From positions 46,234-110,233 of the forward strand of contig NZ_AQXL01000130.1 in NCBI RefSeq assembly GCF_000376225.1: a DNA stretch of 64,000 nucleotides. The letters are read 5' to 3'. Within the stretch, counting starts at the first letter, position 1; each line of letters begins with the position of its first letter. Below are positions 34,979 to 44,927 of this stretch, piece by piece. Under the pieces are notes generated by a model. It was not told where the DNA came from and did not search any database. It worked only from the letters and a program-made list of their open reading frames with translations. The DNA comes from Effusibacillus pohliae DSM 22757 (GTDB lineage Bacteria; Bacillota; Bacilli; Tumebacillales; Effusibacillaceae). A program made the position numbers and the translations under genes.

Positions 34979-36874
34979 GTGAACATGTTGGACAAGCTGT
35001 CGGCGTACCGGAGTGAACAGAAGAAGTTGCATTGGCAGGGAACGTTTGCCGAGTATCTGTCCCTGGTCAAGGAAAATCCGACCATCGCCCAACACTCCCA
35101 TGCCCGCATCTACAACATGATCAAGCATGCGGGAGTGGAAAAAGAGGGGGAGAAGCGGAAGTACCTGTTTTTCGCAAGAGAACTCTACGGATTGGACGAT
35201 GTGATCCAGAAACTGGTGGAGGAATATTTCCAGCCGGCGGCGGTGCGGCTCGACATCCGCAAGCGGTTGCTTCTGCTGATGGGGCCTGTCAGCGGCGGCA
35301 AGTCGACGATCGTCAACCTGCTGAAAAAAGGGCTGGAAGCTTACTCGCAGACAGAAGAAGGAGCGGTGTACGCGATCCAGGGCTGCCCGATGAACGAGGA
35401 GCCGCTGCACCTGATTCCGGACCCGCTGCGGCCGGAATTTGAACAGGAACTGGGCGTCACGATCGAGGGCAGTTTGTGCCCTCTCTGCCGCCACCGGCTG
35501 GAAGCCGAGTTTGACGGCCGGATTGATGAAATGCCGGTGCATCGGATCGTGTTGTCGGAAGAAAAACGGGTCGGCATCGGAACGTTCGCGCCGTCCGATC
35601 CGAAATCGCAGGACATCGCCGATTTGACCGGCAGCATCGACTTTGCCACCATCACCCAGTACGGGTCGGAATCCGATCCGCGCGCGTACCGGTTTGACGG
35701 GGAACTGAACATCGCCAACCGGGGTCTGATGGAATTCCAGGAGATGCTGAAATGTGACGAAAAATTCCTCTGGAACCTGCTGTCCCTCACACAGGAAGGC
35801 AATTTCAAGGCGGGCCGATTCGCGCTGATCTCGGCGGACGAACTGGTGGTGGCGCACACGAACGAGACGGAATACCGGAATTTTATCAGCAACAAGAAAA
35901 ACGAAGCGCTGCATTCCCGCATCATCGTCATGAAAATCCCCTACAACCTGCAGGTCAGCGAGGAGGAACGGATCTACGCCAAGCTGATCGGCCAAAGCAG
36001 TATCAAGCACGTGCATATCGCTCCCTACGCCCTGCGGACGGCCGCCATCTTTTCCATCCTTACCCGCCTGCAGGAATCGAAGAAGCAGGGGATGGATCTG
36101 ATCAAAAAAATGTATCTGTACGACGGCAAGGAAGTCGAGGGATTCCTGGAAAAAGACGTGGAGGAATTGAAACAGGAAGCGGTCGACGAGGGAATGTTCG
36201 GCATCGATCCACGCTATGTGATCAACCGCATCTCCAGCGCTTTGATGAAAGAGGAAAAGAATTGCATCAACGCATTGGACATCCTGCGGGCGCTGAAAGA
36301 CGGACTGGACCAGCATCCGTCGATCACCCGGGATGAGAAGGAGCGGCTGCTCAACTTTATCGCGCTCGCCCGTCGGGAATACGATCAGATGGCGAAGAAA
36401 GAGGTACAGCGTGCGTTTGTCTACTCGTACGAGGAGTCGGCGCGGGTGCTGCTCGACAATTACCTTGACAACGTGGAGGCCTACTGTCACGGGCAAAAGG
36501 TGAAAGATCCCCTGACCGGGGAAGCGCTGCCGCCGGATGAGAAGCTGATGCGCTCGATCGAGGAGCAGATCGGCGTTTCGGAAAACGCGAAGCGCTCGTT
36601 CCGGGAAGAGATCCTGATCCGCATCTCGCTGTATGCGCGCAAAGGCAAGCGTTTCGATTACAACTCGCATGAAAGACTGAAAGAGGCGATTGAGAAAAAA
36701 CTGTTTGCCGACCTGAAAGATGTGGTGAAAATCACCACGTCCTCGAAAGTGCCGGACGAAAATCATCTGAAAAAAATCAATGAAGTGACCCGCCGACTGA
36801 TCGATCAACAGGGACACTGCCCGGTGTGCGCCAACGAACTGGTTCGCTATGTGGGAAGCCTGTTGAATCGCTGA
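34979..36874 (+). CDS. prkA: PrkA serine protein kinase / AAA+ ATPase
   Basis: A 631-residue protein. The AAA part has Walker A GPVSGGKST near residue 104 and a cysteine cluster (CPLCRHR region); the C-terminal domain is PrkA-type, and a CPVCANELV pair ends the protein. In Bacillus PrkA supports sporulation; the E. coli counterpart is YeaG. The start is taken at GTG 34979, nine bases after AAGGAGG and matching Bacillus PrkA; an upstream in-frame ATG would add 29 residues without a ribosome binding site. It leads the prkA-yhbH-spoVR operon. A TATAAT at 34808 with poorly matched -35 may be the promoter. Confidence 0.95.
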   Translation: MNMLDKLSAYRSEQKKLHWQGTFAEYLSLVKENPTIAQHSHARIYNMIKHAGVEKEGEKRKYLFFARELYGLDDVIQKLVEEYFQPAAVRLDIRKRLLLLMGPVSGGKSTIVNLLKKGLEAYSQTEEGAVYAIQGCPMNEEPLHLIPDPLRPEFEQELGVTIEGSLCPLCRHRLEAEFDGRIDEMPVHRIVLSEEKRVGIGTFAPSDPKSQDIADLTGSIDFATITQYGSESDPRAYRFDGELNIANRGLMEFQEMLKCDEKFLWNLLSLTQEGNFKAGRFALISADELVVAHTNETEYRNFISNKKNEALHSRIIVMKIPYNLQVSEEERIYAKLIGQSSIKHVHIAPYALRTAAIFSILTRLQESKKQGMDLIKKMYLYDGKEVEGFLEKDVEELKQEAVDEGMFGIDPRYVINRISSALMKEEKNCINALDILRALKDGLDQHPSITRDEKERLLNFIALARREYDQMAKKEVQRAFVYSYEESARVLLDNYLDNVEAYCHGQKVKDPLTGEALPPDEKLMRSIEEQIGVSENAKRSFREEILIRISLYARKGKRFDYNSHERLKEAIEKKLFADLKDVVKITTSSKVPDENHLKKINEVTRRLIDQQGHCPVCANELVRYVGSLLNR

Positions 36875-36912
36875 CCTTGCGGCAGGTGGGCACGAAGGAG
36901 GAGGAGAGACCC

Positions 36913-38064
36913 ATGGAGAAGCCGCTGTTTATTGTGTCGAAGGAGGATTGGTCTCTTCACCGCAAGGGATATCTCGATCAGGAACGGCATCAGGCCAAGG
37001 TGAGGGAGGCGATCCGCCAAAATCTGGCCGATCTGGTCAGCGAGGAATCAATTATCATGACCGACGGGCGGGAAACAATCCGGGTCCCGGTCCGCTCGAT
37101 CCAGGAGTACCATTTTCGATACAATTACAGCAATCAGGAACAGGTCGGACAGGGCCAGGGCGACGCCAAAGTCGGAGACCTGGTGGCCCGCGGTCAACCC
37201 GCGCCGGGCAGCGGCAAGGGGCCGGGCGCCGGGGACAGCCCGGGCGAAGACTATTACGAAGCGGAGATCACGGTCGACGAGCTGGCCGAGCTGATCTTTG
37301 AGGATCTCGAATTGCCCCGCCTGAAGCGGAAGTCTGCACAGGAGTTGAGAGAGCCCGACATTCAGTTCCACGATGTGCGAAAACAGGGTATCATGGGCAA
37401 TGTGGACAAGCGGCGCACGCTGCTGGAAAGCATCAAGCGACATTCGCTGGCGGGCGGCGCGGGTGATTTGCAGATCCAACGGGACGATTTGCGGTTCAAG
37501 TCGTGGGAGATGAGAGAGCGCCCGTCGTCGCAGGCGGTAGTGCTGGCGATGATGGACACGTCTGGGTCGATGGGCACGTTTGAAAAATATATTGCCCGCA
37601 GCTTCTTCTTCTGGATGGTCCGGTTTTTGCGCACCAAATACCAGCATGTCCAGATCGCGTTCCTGGCGCATGACACGGAAGCGAAGGAAGTGACGGAACA
37701 GCAGTTTTTCACGAAAGGCGAGAGCGGCGGCACCCGCTGCTCGTCCGTATATGAGCTGGCGTTGCAGCTGGTTGAGCAGAGATACCGGCCGGAGCGTTAC
37801 AATCTGTACGCGTTCCATTTTTCGGACGGCGACAACCTGAGCAGCGACAATCCGAAAACGGTGGAACTGGTCGAACAGTTGCTCGCCAGGTGCAACATGG
37901 TGGGGTACGGGGAGATCACCCGGTTCATGCGCGACAGCACGCTGATGACAGAACTTCGGAAGATCCGCAACCCGCACTTTGTGCGCTGCACGATCGCGCA
38001 AAAATCGGACGTGTACCGGGCGTTGCGAAACTTTTTCAAAGAGCAGATGGAGGAGACTGAATAG
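36913..38064 (+). CDS. yhbH: YhbH family sporulation protein (DUF444)
   Basis: A 383-residue DUF444 protein. The VWA-like core carries AMMDTSGSMGTFEKYIARS and a later GGTRCSSVYELA; a Gly/Pro-rich linker lies near residues 80-110 (GQGDAKVGDLVARGQPAPGS). It is the YeaH homologue and partners PrkA. ATG 36913 is preceded by AGGAGGAGGAGAG, and the gene lies 38 bp after prkA and 27 bp before spoVR. The biochemical role is not known, though it is needed for spore formation in Bacillus. Confidence 0.95.
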   Translation: MEKPLFIVSKEDWSLHRKGYLDQERHQAKVREAIRQNLADLVSEESIIMTDGRETIRVPVRSIQEYHFRYNYSNQEQVGQGQGDAKVGDLVARGQPAPGSGKGPGAGDSPGEDYYEAEITVDELAELIFEDLELPRLKRKSAQELREPDIQFHDVRKQGIMGNVDKRRTLLESIKRHSLAGGAGDLQIQRDDLRFKSWEMRERPSSQAVVLAMMDTSGSMGTFEKYIARSFFFWMVRFLRTKYQHVQIAFLAHDTEAKEVTEQQFFTKGESGGTRCSSVYELALQLVEQRYRPERYNLYAFHFSDGDNLSSDNPKTVELVEQLLARCNMVGYGEITRFMRDSTLMTELRKIRNPHFVRCTIAQKSDVYRALRNFFKEQMEETE

Positions 38065-38091
38065 GCAACCGATGCGAGGGGGGGAGATTCG

Positions 38092-39453
38092 ATGCAGCGA
38101 ATGATGGAGAGCGATGAACGGCAATTGGAGCTGGAAATCGGGCGTATCACAGATGTGGCAAGGCGGATGGGGCTCGATTTTTTCCCGATGCAGTACGAGT
38201 TGTGTCCGGCGGAAGTGATCTACGCGATCGGTGCTTACGGGATGCCGACCCGCTTTTCCCACTGGAGCTTCGGCAAAGCGTTTCACCGCATGAAAACACA
38301 GTATGATTTCAACCTGAACCGGATCTACGAACTGGTCATCAACTCCGATCCGTGCCAGGCGTTCCTGCTGGAAAAAAACAGCCTGCTGCAAAACAAGGTG
38401 ATCGCCGCCCACGTGTTGGCGCACAGTGATTTTTTCAAAAACAACGTCTACTTTTCCCTGACCAACCGGAAGATGGTGGAAAGCATGGCGGTCACAGCCG
38501 AAATGATCAGGGAAATGGAGTTCGTGCACGGCAGGGAGGCGGTCGAAACGTGTCTCGATGCGGTCCTCTCGATCAAGGAACACATCGACCCCTGGGCGGT
38601 GCTGCGGGACGGCACGCAGCACGGGGTACCGCAACAGGCGGGTGGTCTGGAAGCAGGTTCTCGGAAAGCGGCTGGCGCTGGTGAAAAGTCGGGGCAAACT
38701 GGCATCAGTGACGTTTCGCGACAAGCCGGTACCCGCGAGGAGAAGGACGTGCTGCTGTTTATCGCGCGCCATTCGGACCATCTGGAAGAGTGGCAGCGGG
38801 ACATCATCTGGCGGATCCGGGAAGAGATGCTTTACTTCTGGCCGCAACTGGAAACCAAAATTATCAATGAAGGATGGGCGACGTTCTGGCATATCCGGAT
38901 CATGCGGGAACTCGACCTGACGGAGTCGGAAGCGATCGAGTTCGCGAAAATGAACGCGGCGGTCATCCAACTGTCCCCCACAGGGATCAATCCGTACCAT
39001 CTCGGGCTGCGGATGTTTGAATACCTGGAACAGGCGTATGGATTGGAGACGTTGTTTGAAGTGCGGGAAAGCCAGAATGACGTGTCGTTTATCCGCAACT
39101 ATCTGACTCCCGAGTTGGTACAGCAGATGGATTTATACCTGTTTGGCAGACAGGCGGACGGCTACCGCATTACCAGCAAGGATTGCGAACAGGTGCGGGA
39201 ACGTTTGATTCAGAGCCGGATGAATGGCGGATTTCCATATATTGTGGTGGTCGATGACGATTACAGGCGCAACGGAGAGCTGTATCTATTGCACAAGTAT
39301 GAAGGAATGGAACTGGATCCGCATTATGTCCGGAAAACGTTGCCTTACGTTTACGCCTTGTGGGGGCGGCCGGTGCACCTGGAAACGGTGATGAACAACC
39401 GGAACTGCCGGTTTTCCACAGACGGCCAGCAGGTGACGGAGGAGTGGGTGTAG
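38092..39453 (+). CDS. spoVR: Stage V sporulation protein R
   Basis: A 453-residue SpoVR/YcgB protein. Diagnostic blocks are GLDFFPMQYELCPAEVIY, YGMPTRFSHWSFGKAFHRM, VLAHSDFFKNNVYF, and EGWATFWHIRIMRELDL; an Ala/Gly-rich insert lies near residues 180-220. It is required for spore cortex formation in Bacillus. GGGGGGAG nine bases before the ATG fixes the start. It is the third gene of the PrkA-YhbH-SpoVR module, known in E. coli as yeaG-yeaH-ycgB. Confidence 0.96.
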   Translation: MQRMMESDERQLELEIGRITDVARRMGLDFFPMQYELCPAEVIYAIGAYGMPTRFSHWSFGKAFHRMKTQYDFNLNRIYELVINSDPCQAFLLEKNSLLQNKVIAAHVLAHSDFFKNNVYFSLTNRKMVESMAVTAEMIREMEFVHGREAVETCLDAVLSIKEHIDPWAVLRDGTQHGVPQQAGGLEAGSRKAAGAGEKSGQTGISDVSRQAGTREEKDVLLFIARHSDHLEEWQRDIIWRIREEMLYFWPQLETKIINEGWATFWHIRIMRELDLTESEAIEFAKMNAAVIQLSPTGINPYHLGLRMFEYLEQAYGLETLFEVRESQNDVSFIRNYLTPELVQQMDLYLFGRQADGYRITSKDCEQVRERLIQSRMNGGFPYIVVVDDDYRRNGELYLLHKYEGMELDPHYVRKTLPYVYALWGRPVHLETVMNNRNCRFSTDGQQVTEEWV

Positions 39454-39462
39454 GCGGAAAGT

Positions 39463-40498
39463 GTGCAAGTCGAAAGCAGGAAGCTCGCTGAAAACGTTGA
39501 ATACAATAGGGAGTGGGAACAGGTACGGGATGAGAGGATGAGTTGGCAGATGATCCAGGCAAGGGATCGCCATACACCGGTTGCATTTTATTTTCTGCGC
39601 GTCACTCGGCTCGGGATGTTTCTGCTGCTGAGTGGTGCTTATTTTTTTATTGTGCCGAACATGAGCGGTTGGCAAACGGGATTTGTGCTGGCGGCGATGT
39701 TTGTGTTTACGATCAATCATCTTCTCTATTTCTCCCGCTGGTGCGACCGGGTGTTTGTCTGGATTACGGCGATCGATTGTTTGACTGCTTTTCTGTTCGG
39801 CTATTGTTTCGGGCAAGAAACCCTGAATTTGGTCATGTTTGACGTGATCGCCGTTTCGTTGTTCCTGGGAACTGACAACAGACGGATTCTGAGCTTCTTT
39901 GCAATTTTGTTTTTGCTTGGGTGGAGTGCGATTCTCTGCCATACGTACCGGTTGGCGGGAAGCATCGACTGGCTCGGCAATCTGATCAGCTTCGCGTTTG
40001 TCGTGCACGGCTACCTAGTCGGGGCCCTGATTCGCTATCTACAGCAGGCGCGTGGGAAAATTGCCGAGCAATACGAGGAGCTCGACCGGTCGCATCGCGC
40101 TCTGCGGGATGCGCTTGAACAACTGCAAGGATACGCCCAGCAGGTCGAGGCGCCTAAGGTCACGCGGGAGCGCAATCGGATTGCGCGGGAGATTCACGAT
40201 TCGGTCGGACATGCGATGACGGCGCAGGTGGTCGCCGAATGGAAGCGCGTGCGGGAAACGGGCGGCAGGCCGGAAGCGGCTGGCTGGCAGCGGAAACGGC
40301 TGGAGCTGCCGGAAGCGTTGACGGAACGGGAACTTGAAGTGCTGACTGAGAAACCGGGAGATTACGGAACGGCTGGTGATCACGGAAGGAACGGTCAAGA
40401 ACCACGTCTCGAACATCATCACCAAACTCGGCCTGCGCGACCGAACGCAGGCGGCGATCTTTGCCGTCCGGCACGGCATCACGACGTTTGACACATGA
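39463..40498 (+). pseudogene. NarL-type two-component remnant: sensor kinase fused by deletion to a LuxR-type response regulator tail
   Basis: The 5' part encodes five or six membrane helices and a HisKA_3 phosphorylation box (NRIAREIHDSVGHAMTA). Immediately after it the sequence jumps to a NarL-type output domain (LPEALTERELEVL), so the ATPase domain and the whole receiver domain are missing. A frameshift follows; in another frame the regulator continues as ITEGTVKNHVSNIITKLGLR and RTQAAIFAVRHGI and stops at 40498. A terminator follows. It is the decayed regulator of the adjacent, also decayed, ABC exporter. Confidence 0.85.
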
Positions 40499-40522
40499 CG
40501 ATTTACATATATCGACGGGAGG

Positions 40523-40546
40523 AAGCGACCTGACGGTCGCTTTTTT
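40523..40546 (+). terminator. Rho-independent terminator after the two-component remnant
   Basis: AGCGACC-tgac-GGTCGCT followed by six T residues. Confidence 0.85.
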
Positions 40547-40744
40547 GCGTTATGTCGCCGGTGCCGCTCCGCACGCGGGTCTGCCCACCCCGTGACTTGC
40601 GGCAAATTGGATGTCGGGGCAGCCCTCCGGTCAATAACTCCGGCCATGACATACGTTATGTTGGAAAATCTGTCTTGCGGCAGATGGCGCCGGCTCGCCG
40701 CCGGTTTACAATCGACTCAGCGATTCGCGGGAGAGGGTGTAAGC

Positions 40745-41666
40745 ATGTTGCTGGTAATCGAGTTGAAAAAACGGTTTGGCGAGCAGGAGGTCGTCCGCAG
40801 TGTGTCGTTCGAAGTGAGGAAGGGGGAGTCGTTCGGGCTGCTCGGTCCAAACGGCGCCGGAAAATCGACGACGATCTCGATGGTGTGCGGGCTGCTGCAA
40901 AGCGATGGCGGCGACGTGCTGGTGGACGGTGTGTCGGTGCGGCAAAACCTGCTTTTGGTCAAGCGAAAAATCGGCGTCGTGCCACAGGATATCGCGTTGT
41001 ATCCGACGATGTCCGCCAGGGAAAATCTGATTTTCTGGGAAGGATGTACGGCCTGACCGGATCGCAGGCGAAACGTCGGGCGTAGGAAGTGCTGGAGATC
41101 GTCGGGTTGGCCGACCGGGCGAGGGAAAAAATCGAAAGCTATTCCGGCGGCATGAAACGGCGGATCAACATCGGGGCGGCGTTGATGCACCATCCGCAAC
41201 TGTTGATCATGGACGAACCGACGGTCGACATCGATCCGCAGTCCCGCAACCACATTCTGGAGACGGTGAGGCAACTGAACCGGGACGGCATGACGGTGAT
41301 CTACACCATCCATTACATTGAAGAAGTCGACTATCTGTGCGACCGGATCGCGATCATCGATCATGGGGAAGTGATCGCGTTGGGCACGAAGCAGGAGTTC
41401 TGCAGCCGGTTGGCGGGCGGAACGTCGATCCGGCTGACGGTCGACCGGATGAGTGAAAGGCTGGTGAAGCGACTGCAGGCGGTGCAAGGTGTCGGGAACG
41501 TGTCGGCTGCCGACGGGCAAATAGCGATTTTTGCAGCAAATGTGTGCGAGGTGCTCGGCGATGTGGTGACGACCGCGATTGGCGAAGGGGTACGGATCGT
41601 GTCGCTGGATGTGCGGGAGCGGAAACGGTGTTTCTGCAGTTGACCGGTCGGTCGCTGCGGGATTAA
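40745..41666 (+). pseudogene. ABC exporter ATP-binding protein, frameshifted (LnrL-like)
   Basis: Walker A GPNGAGKST and the Q-loop region IGVVPQDIALYP are in the first frame, which ends at 41056. A short stretch in a second frame (MYGLTGSQAKRR) ends in a TAG, and the remainder continues from 41089 with SYSGGMKRRINIGAAL, LLIMDEPTVDIDPQ and YTIHYIEEV. Near the end a further shift separates VSLDVRE from VFLQLTGRSLRD, which reaches the stop at 41666. At least two frameshifts and a stop mean no intact ATPase is made. Confidence 0.85.
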
Positions 41667-41679
41667 GGGGGAGACGGGG

Positions 41680-42874
41680 TTGAAGATGTTTATCATCGCA
41701 TGGAAAGACCTGCGGATTCGCATGCGCGACCGCAAGGGGCTGATGCTGATGATTCCGATCATTCTGACCACCATTTTGGGTATGGCGTTGGACGGGATGA
41801 TCAACGGGGATGCAAGATCGTTGCCAAACATGACGATCGCCGTATACAACGGCGACGCGGGGGAATTGGGCAAGCGGCTGGTGGATGATGTGCTGCAGAA
41901 CGGCGAGTTGAAACATTCTGTCGCGTTGCAAATGATGGACTCCGGCGATGCTGTGCGGCAACGCGTGCAGGACGGAAAAACGGACGCAGGTATTGTGATA
42001 CCCGACCGGTTCAGTGAGGATCTGAAGGCAGGGCGATCAACCAAAATTGACCTGCTGCAGGATCCCGGCAAACAGACGATCGGGCAGATCGTGGCGTCGC
42101 TTGTCACTTCCTACACGGAACGGGTGGTGGTGACGGTCGCGGCCGCCAAAGAGGTGCTGGCGGACCTCGCGAAAACCGTCCCGGCTGCCCGCACCGCCCC
42201 GACCGATTTTGGCAAGCTGGCGCAGCAGGTGGCGGGCGAGTTGCAGCAGGCGGCCGCTTCCCCGAACGGTTCGTTGTTGAAACAGCCGATCGGAAGAAAA
42301 TCGGTCTCCGGCCACCAGTATTACGCGGCGGCGATGGCGGTCATGTTTCTGTTGTTTAACGCAACAGTCGGGGCCAAATCGATTCTGCAGGAACGGTCGA
42401 GCGAAACGCTCTCCAGAATGATGAGCACGCCGACCGGCAAAACGTCGATTTTGCTCGGGAAATTTCTTGGCACCCTGGCGTTTTCCACTGTTCAGTTTCT
42501 GGTGTTTCTGGCAGCTACCTGCCTGCTGTTTGCGGTCGACTGGGGTGACAATCCATGGAAGAGCCTCTGCATCGGCCTGGCGTACGCGGTGGCGGTTTCC
42601 GGGCTTTCCATGACGGTCGCGGCGGCGGTCAAGACGGAACAGATGGCCGATCTGATTGGCGGGATCGGCGTTCAAATCCTTGCGGCCTTGGGGGGGATCG
42701 ATGGTGCCGTTGGCGGCGTTTCCCGATTTTTTAAAGAAAATGGCGCTCGTTACACCGAACACCTGGGCGTTGAACAGTTTATTGGACATTATGACCGGCG
42801 CCGCATGGCAGGAACTGTTGCTGCCGGCCAGCGTGCTGCTGGCGGTCGGAACCTTGAGCTTGTGCGCCCGTTAG
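41680..42874 (+). pseudogene. ABC-2 type permease, frameshifted (LnrM-like)
   Basis: The frame from TTG 41680 encodes IAWKDLRIRMRDRKGLMLM, an extracellular domain and four membrane spans up to IGGIGVQILAALGG near 42690. From there the family ending (SMVPLAAFPDFLKKMALVT and NTWALNSLLDIMTG) lies in another frame and stops at 42874. One frameshift therefore removes the last membrane span. The first two-thirds is intact. Confidence 0.8.
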
Positions 42875-42887
42875 GAGTGAAACAGGG

Positions 42888-44043
42888 ATGAATCGAATCT
42901 GGGCAATCTGTTGGCTGGAAATCAGACGGGTGTTGTACAGACCCGCATCGTACGCGCTGATGTTCGGGATGCCGCTGATTTTTACGCTTCTCTTCGGCTT
43001 GTTGCTGGGAGGTGCGGGACCCGAAAAGCCGAGGCTGGCGCTGGTCGATGAGGACCGGTCGGCCGTGTCGGACACAGTGGCAAAACGGCTGGCGCAATAT
43101 GAGATGCTGCAGGTGGAAACGGCCGGGTTGGCGGAAGCGGAAGGCCTGCTTCATGACAAGCGGATCGCGGGCATTGTGGTGATTCCACAGGGGTATGAAC
43201 AGTAAGTCGTCGGCGGACAGGTGGCAAAGGCGATGTTTCGGCACGGTCGCGATCTGGCGGCTGCTCCAGCGATCCGGCAGATGATCGACAACGCATTGGC
43301 GCAAGCGTCGGTACGGGTGCTGGCGGCGCAGGCGTGGAGTCGTTATGGCGGCGGTTCCGACTGGCGAGAAATGTATGACAAGCTGGCGAATGCAACCGAG
43401 CAAACGGCAGCCGTCGAAGCCAAGATAGTGACGAAGAATGCGGAGACGCAGCGGATGGATAACATGTCGGAGCGGGCGGTCGGCTTTTCGGTGATGTTTT
43501 TGATGATGACGCTGGTGTCGGCCACGGGTACGATTCTAGAAGTGCGGAGAACAGGCGTGTGGTACAGAATGTTATCCACACCGGTTGCCCGTTGGCAAGT
43601 GATAGCTGGGTATTTGCTGTCGTTCTTCCTGCTCGGGTGGATTCGTTTGGCGTGCTGATGGGCGTGTCCTCGCTGCTGTTTGGCATCCAGTGGGGAAGTC
43701 TACTGGGGCAGGTCGTGCTTGTATCGGCCCTGCTGCTGTGCGTCACCGGGCTCGGCCTGTTGATCGCTGGCTTCGTCAAAACAACCGAGCAGCAGATGGC
43801 GTTTGGAAATCTGTTAATCGTCTCGACCTGCTGCTGAGCGGCATTTATTGGCCGCTTGAGATCGTGCCGGACGGGATGCGGCGAATCGCCGAATTCGTGC
43901 CGCAGACCTGGGCGATGAAAGGATTCACCGAGCTGATGGCGCGCGGCGGAACGGTGAGCGACATCCTCGGGTCGGTGGTCGTTCTGTTTGGGTTCGCCGC
44001 AGTCTTTTTGGCGGTCGGCGTGTCGCGCGTGCGGTATGAGTGA
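42888..44043 (+). pseudogene. ABC-2 type permease, interrupted by a stop and frameshifts (LnrN-like)
   Basis: ATG 42888 opens a permease (IWAICWLEIRRVLYRPASYA) that meets TAA at 43203 in the extracellular domain. The same frame then continues to 43658, including SVMFLMMTLVSATGTILEV. Further spans (GVLMGVSSLLFGIQWGSLL, then LIAGFVKTTEQQMAFGN, then SGIYWPLEIVPDGMRRIAE) are spread over two other frames to the stop at 44043. It is clearly inactive. Confidence 0.85.
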
Positions 44044-44176
44044 GCGGATGAAAGCAACCAGGTATCGAAATTTCCTGACCAATTGGTATAATCAAGATTG
44101 TAGATGTGTCTCACAACGCCCGGCAAATTTCTGAATCGGCAGGCGTTGATTCGGTCAGTACCTGGAGGCGATACGA

Positions 44177-44857
44177 TTGTACAAAAAAGATATTCAAAGA
44201 ATTCGCATGATGCAGTATTTTATTGAGGCGACCGTGAGGATCATCAAGGAAGAAGGGATCGAACATATTACGATCCGCAAGATCGCCGATCTGGCGGGGT
44301 ACAACAGCGCCACGATCTACAATTATTTTCAGGAAGTCTCCCACTTGATCTTCTTTGCGGCGATGACCTTCCTGAAAAAGTATACGGATGCGCTGCCCGG
44401 ATATATTGCACGAGGGAACACCCCTTTGGAAAAGTATATTTTGATCTGGGAATGCTTTTGCAAGTATTCGTTTGCGGAACCGAAAATTTACCACGCAATC
44501 TTTTCATCCGATCTGGGTGGACAACCGGAAGATTTGATCCAAAAGTATTACACGATTTTTCCCGCCGATATCACAGATCTTCCGGAAGAACTGATCCCGA
44601 TGGTGCTCGAGTCCAACTTGACAAAGCGGGGGAGAATCGCTCTGGAAAAATGTGTCGAGGCTGGCTACATCAAAGAGGAAAACGCGGAAGAGATCAACGA
44701 GATGGCGACATTGGTATGGCAGGGCATGCTCACCTTGCTGCTGAACAACAGACGCAACCTGAGTCCGCAGGAAGCTGCCGATGTTGTGATGAAATACATC
44801 CGGCAGATCGTTCTGAACGCGAATCACTTTGAATTTCCGGCCAGGTGGGAACGCTGA
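44177..44857 (+). CDS. TetR family transcriptional regulator
   Basis: A 226-residue TetR-type regulator. The helix-turn-helix is ITIRKIADLAGYNSATIYNYF near residues 32-52; the rest is an alpha-helical ligand domain, ending with SPQEAADVVMKYIRQIV. It starts with TTG, supported by GGAGG eight bases upstream. TATAAT at 44089-44094 may be its promoter. It stands between the decayed ABC locus and the convergent choline symporter, so its target is uncertain; it could have controlled either. Confidence 0.9.
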   Translation: MYKKDIQRIRMMQYFIEATVRIIKEEGIEHITIRKIADLAGYNSATIYNYFQEVSHLIFFAAMTFLKKYTDALPGYIARGNTPLEKYILIWECFCKYSFAEPKIYHAIFSSDLGGQPEDLIQKYYTIFPADITDLPEELIPMVLESNLTKRGRIALEKCVEAGYIKEENAEEINEMATLVWQGMLTLLLNNRRNLSPQEAADVVMKYIRQIVLNANHFEFPARWER

Positions 44858-44883
44858 AGTGGCATGGCGGCTGCCCAGAGGAA

Positions 44884-44908
44884 AGGGTCCGGGTGGCCGG
44901 CCCGGACC
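44884..44908. terminator. Bidirectional GC-rich hairpin between the tetR-like gene and the choline symporter
   Basis: GGGTCCGGG-tggccgg-CCCGGACCC is a perfect 9-bp stem between convergent genes. It lacks a clear T-run on either side. Confidence 0.55.
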
Positions 44909-44927
44909 CGAGGTGAAACATGCTCAT

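Noticed and set aside
34580..36817. A 745-codon minus-strand frame opposite prkA
   Set aside because: Shadow frame of the GC-rich prkA gene, lacking any recognisable domain.
37048..39000. A 650-codon minus-strand frame across yhbH and spoVR
   Set aside because: It spans two convincing plus-strand genes and shows shadow-type composition.
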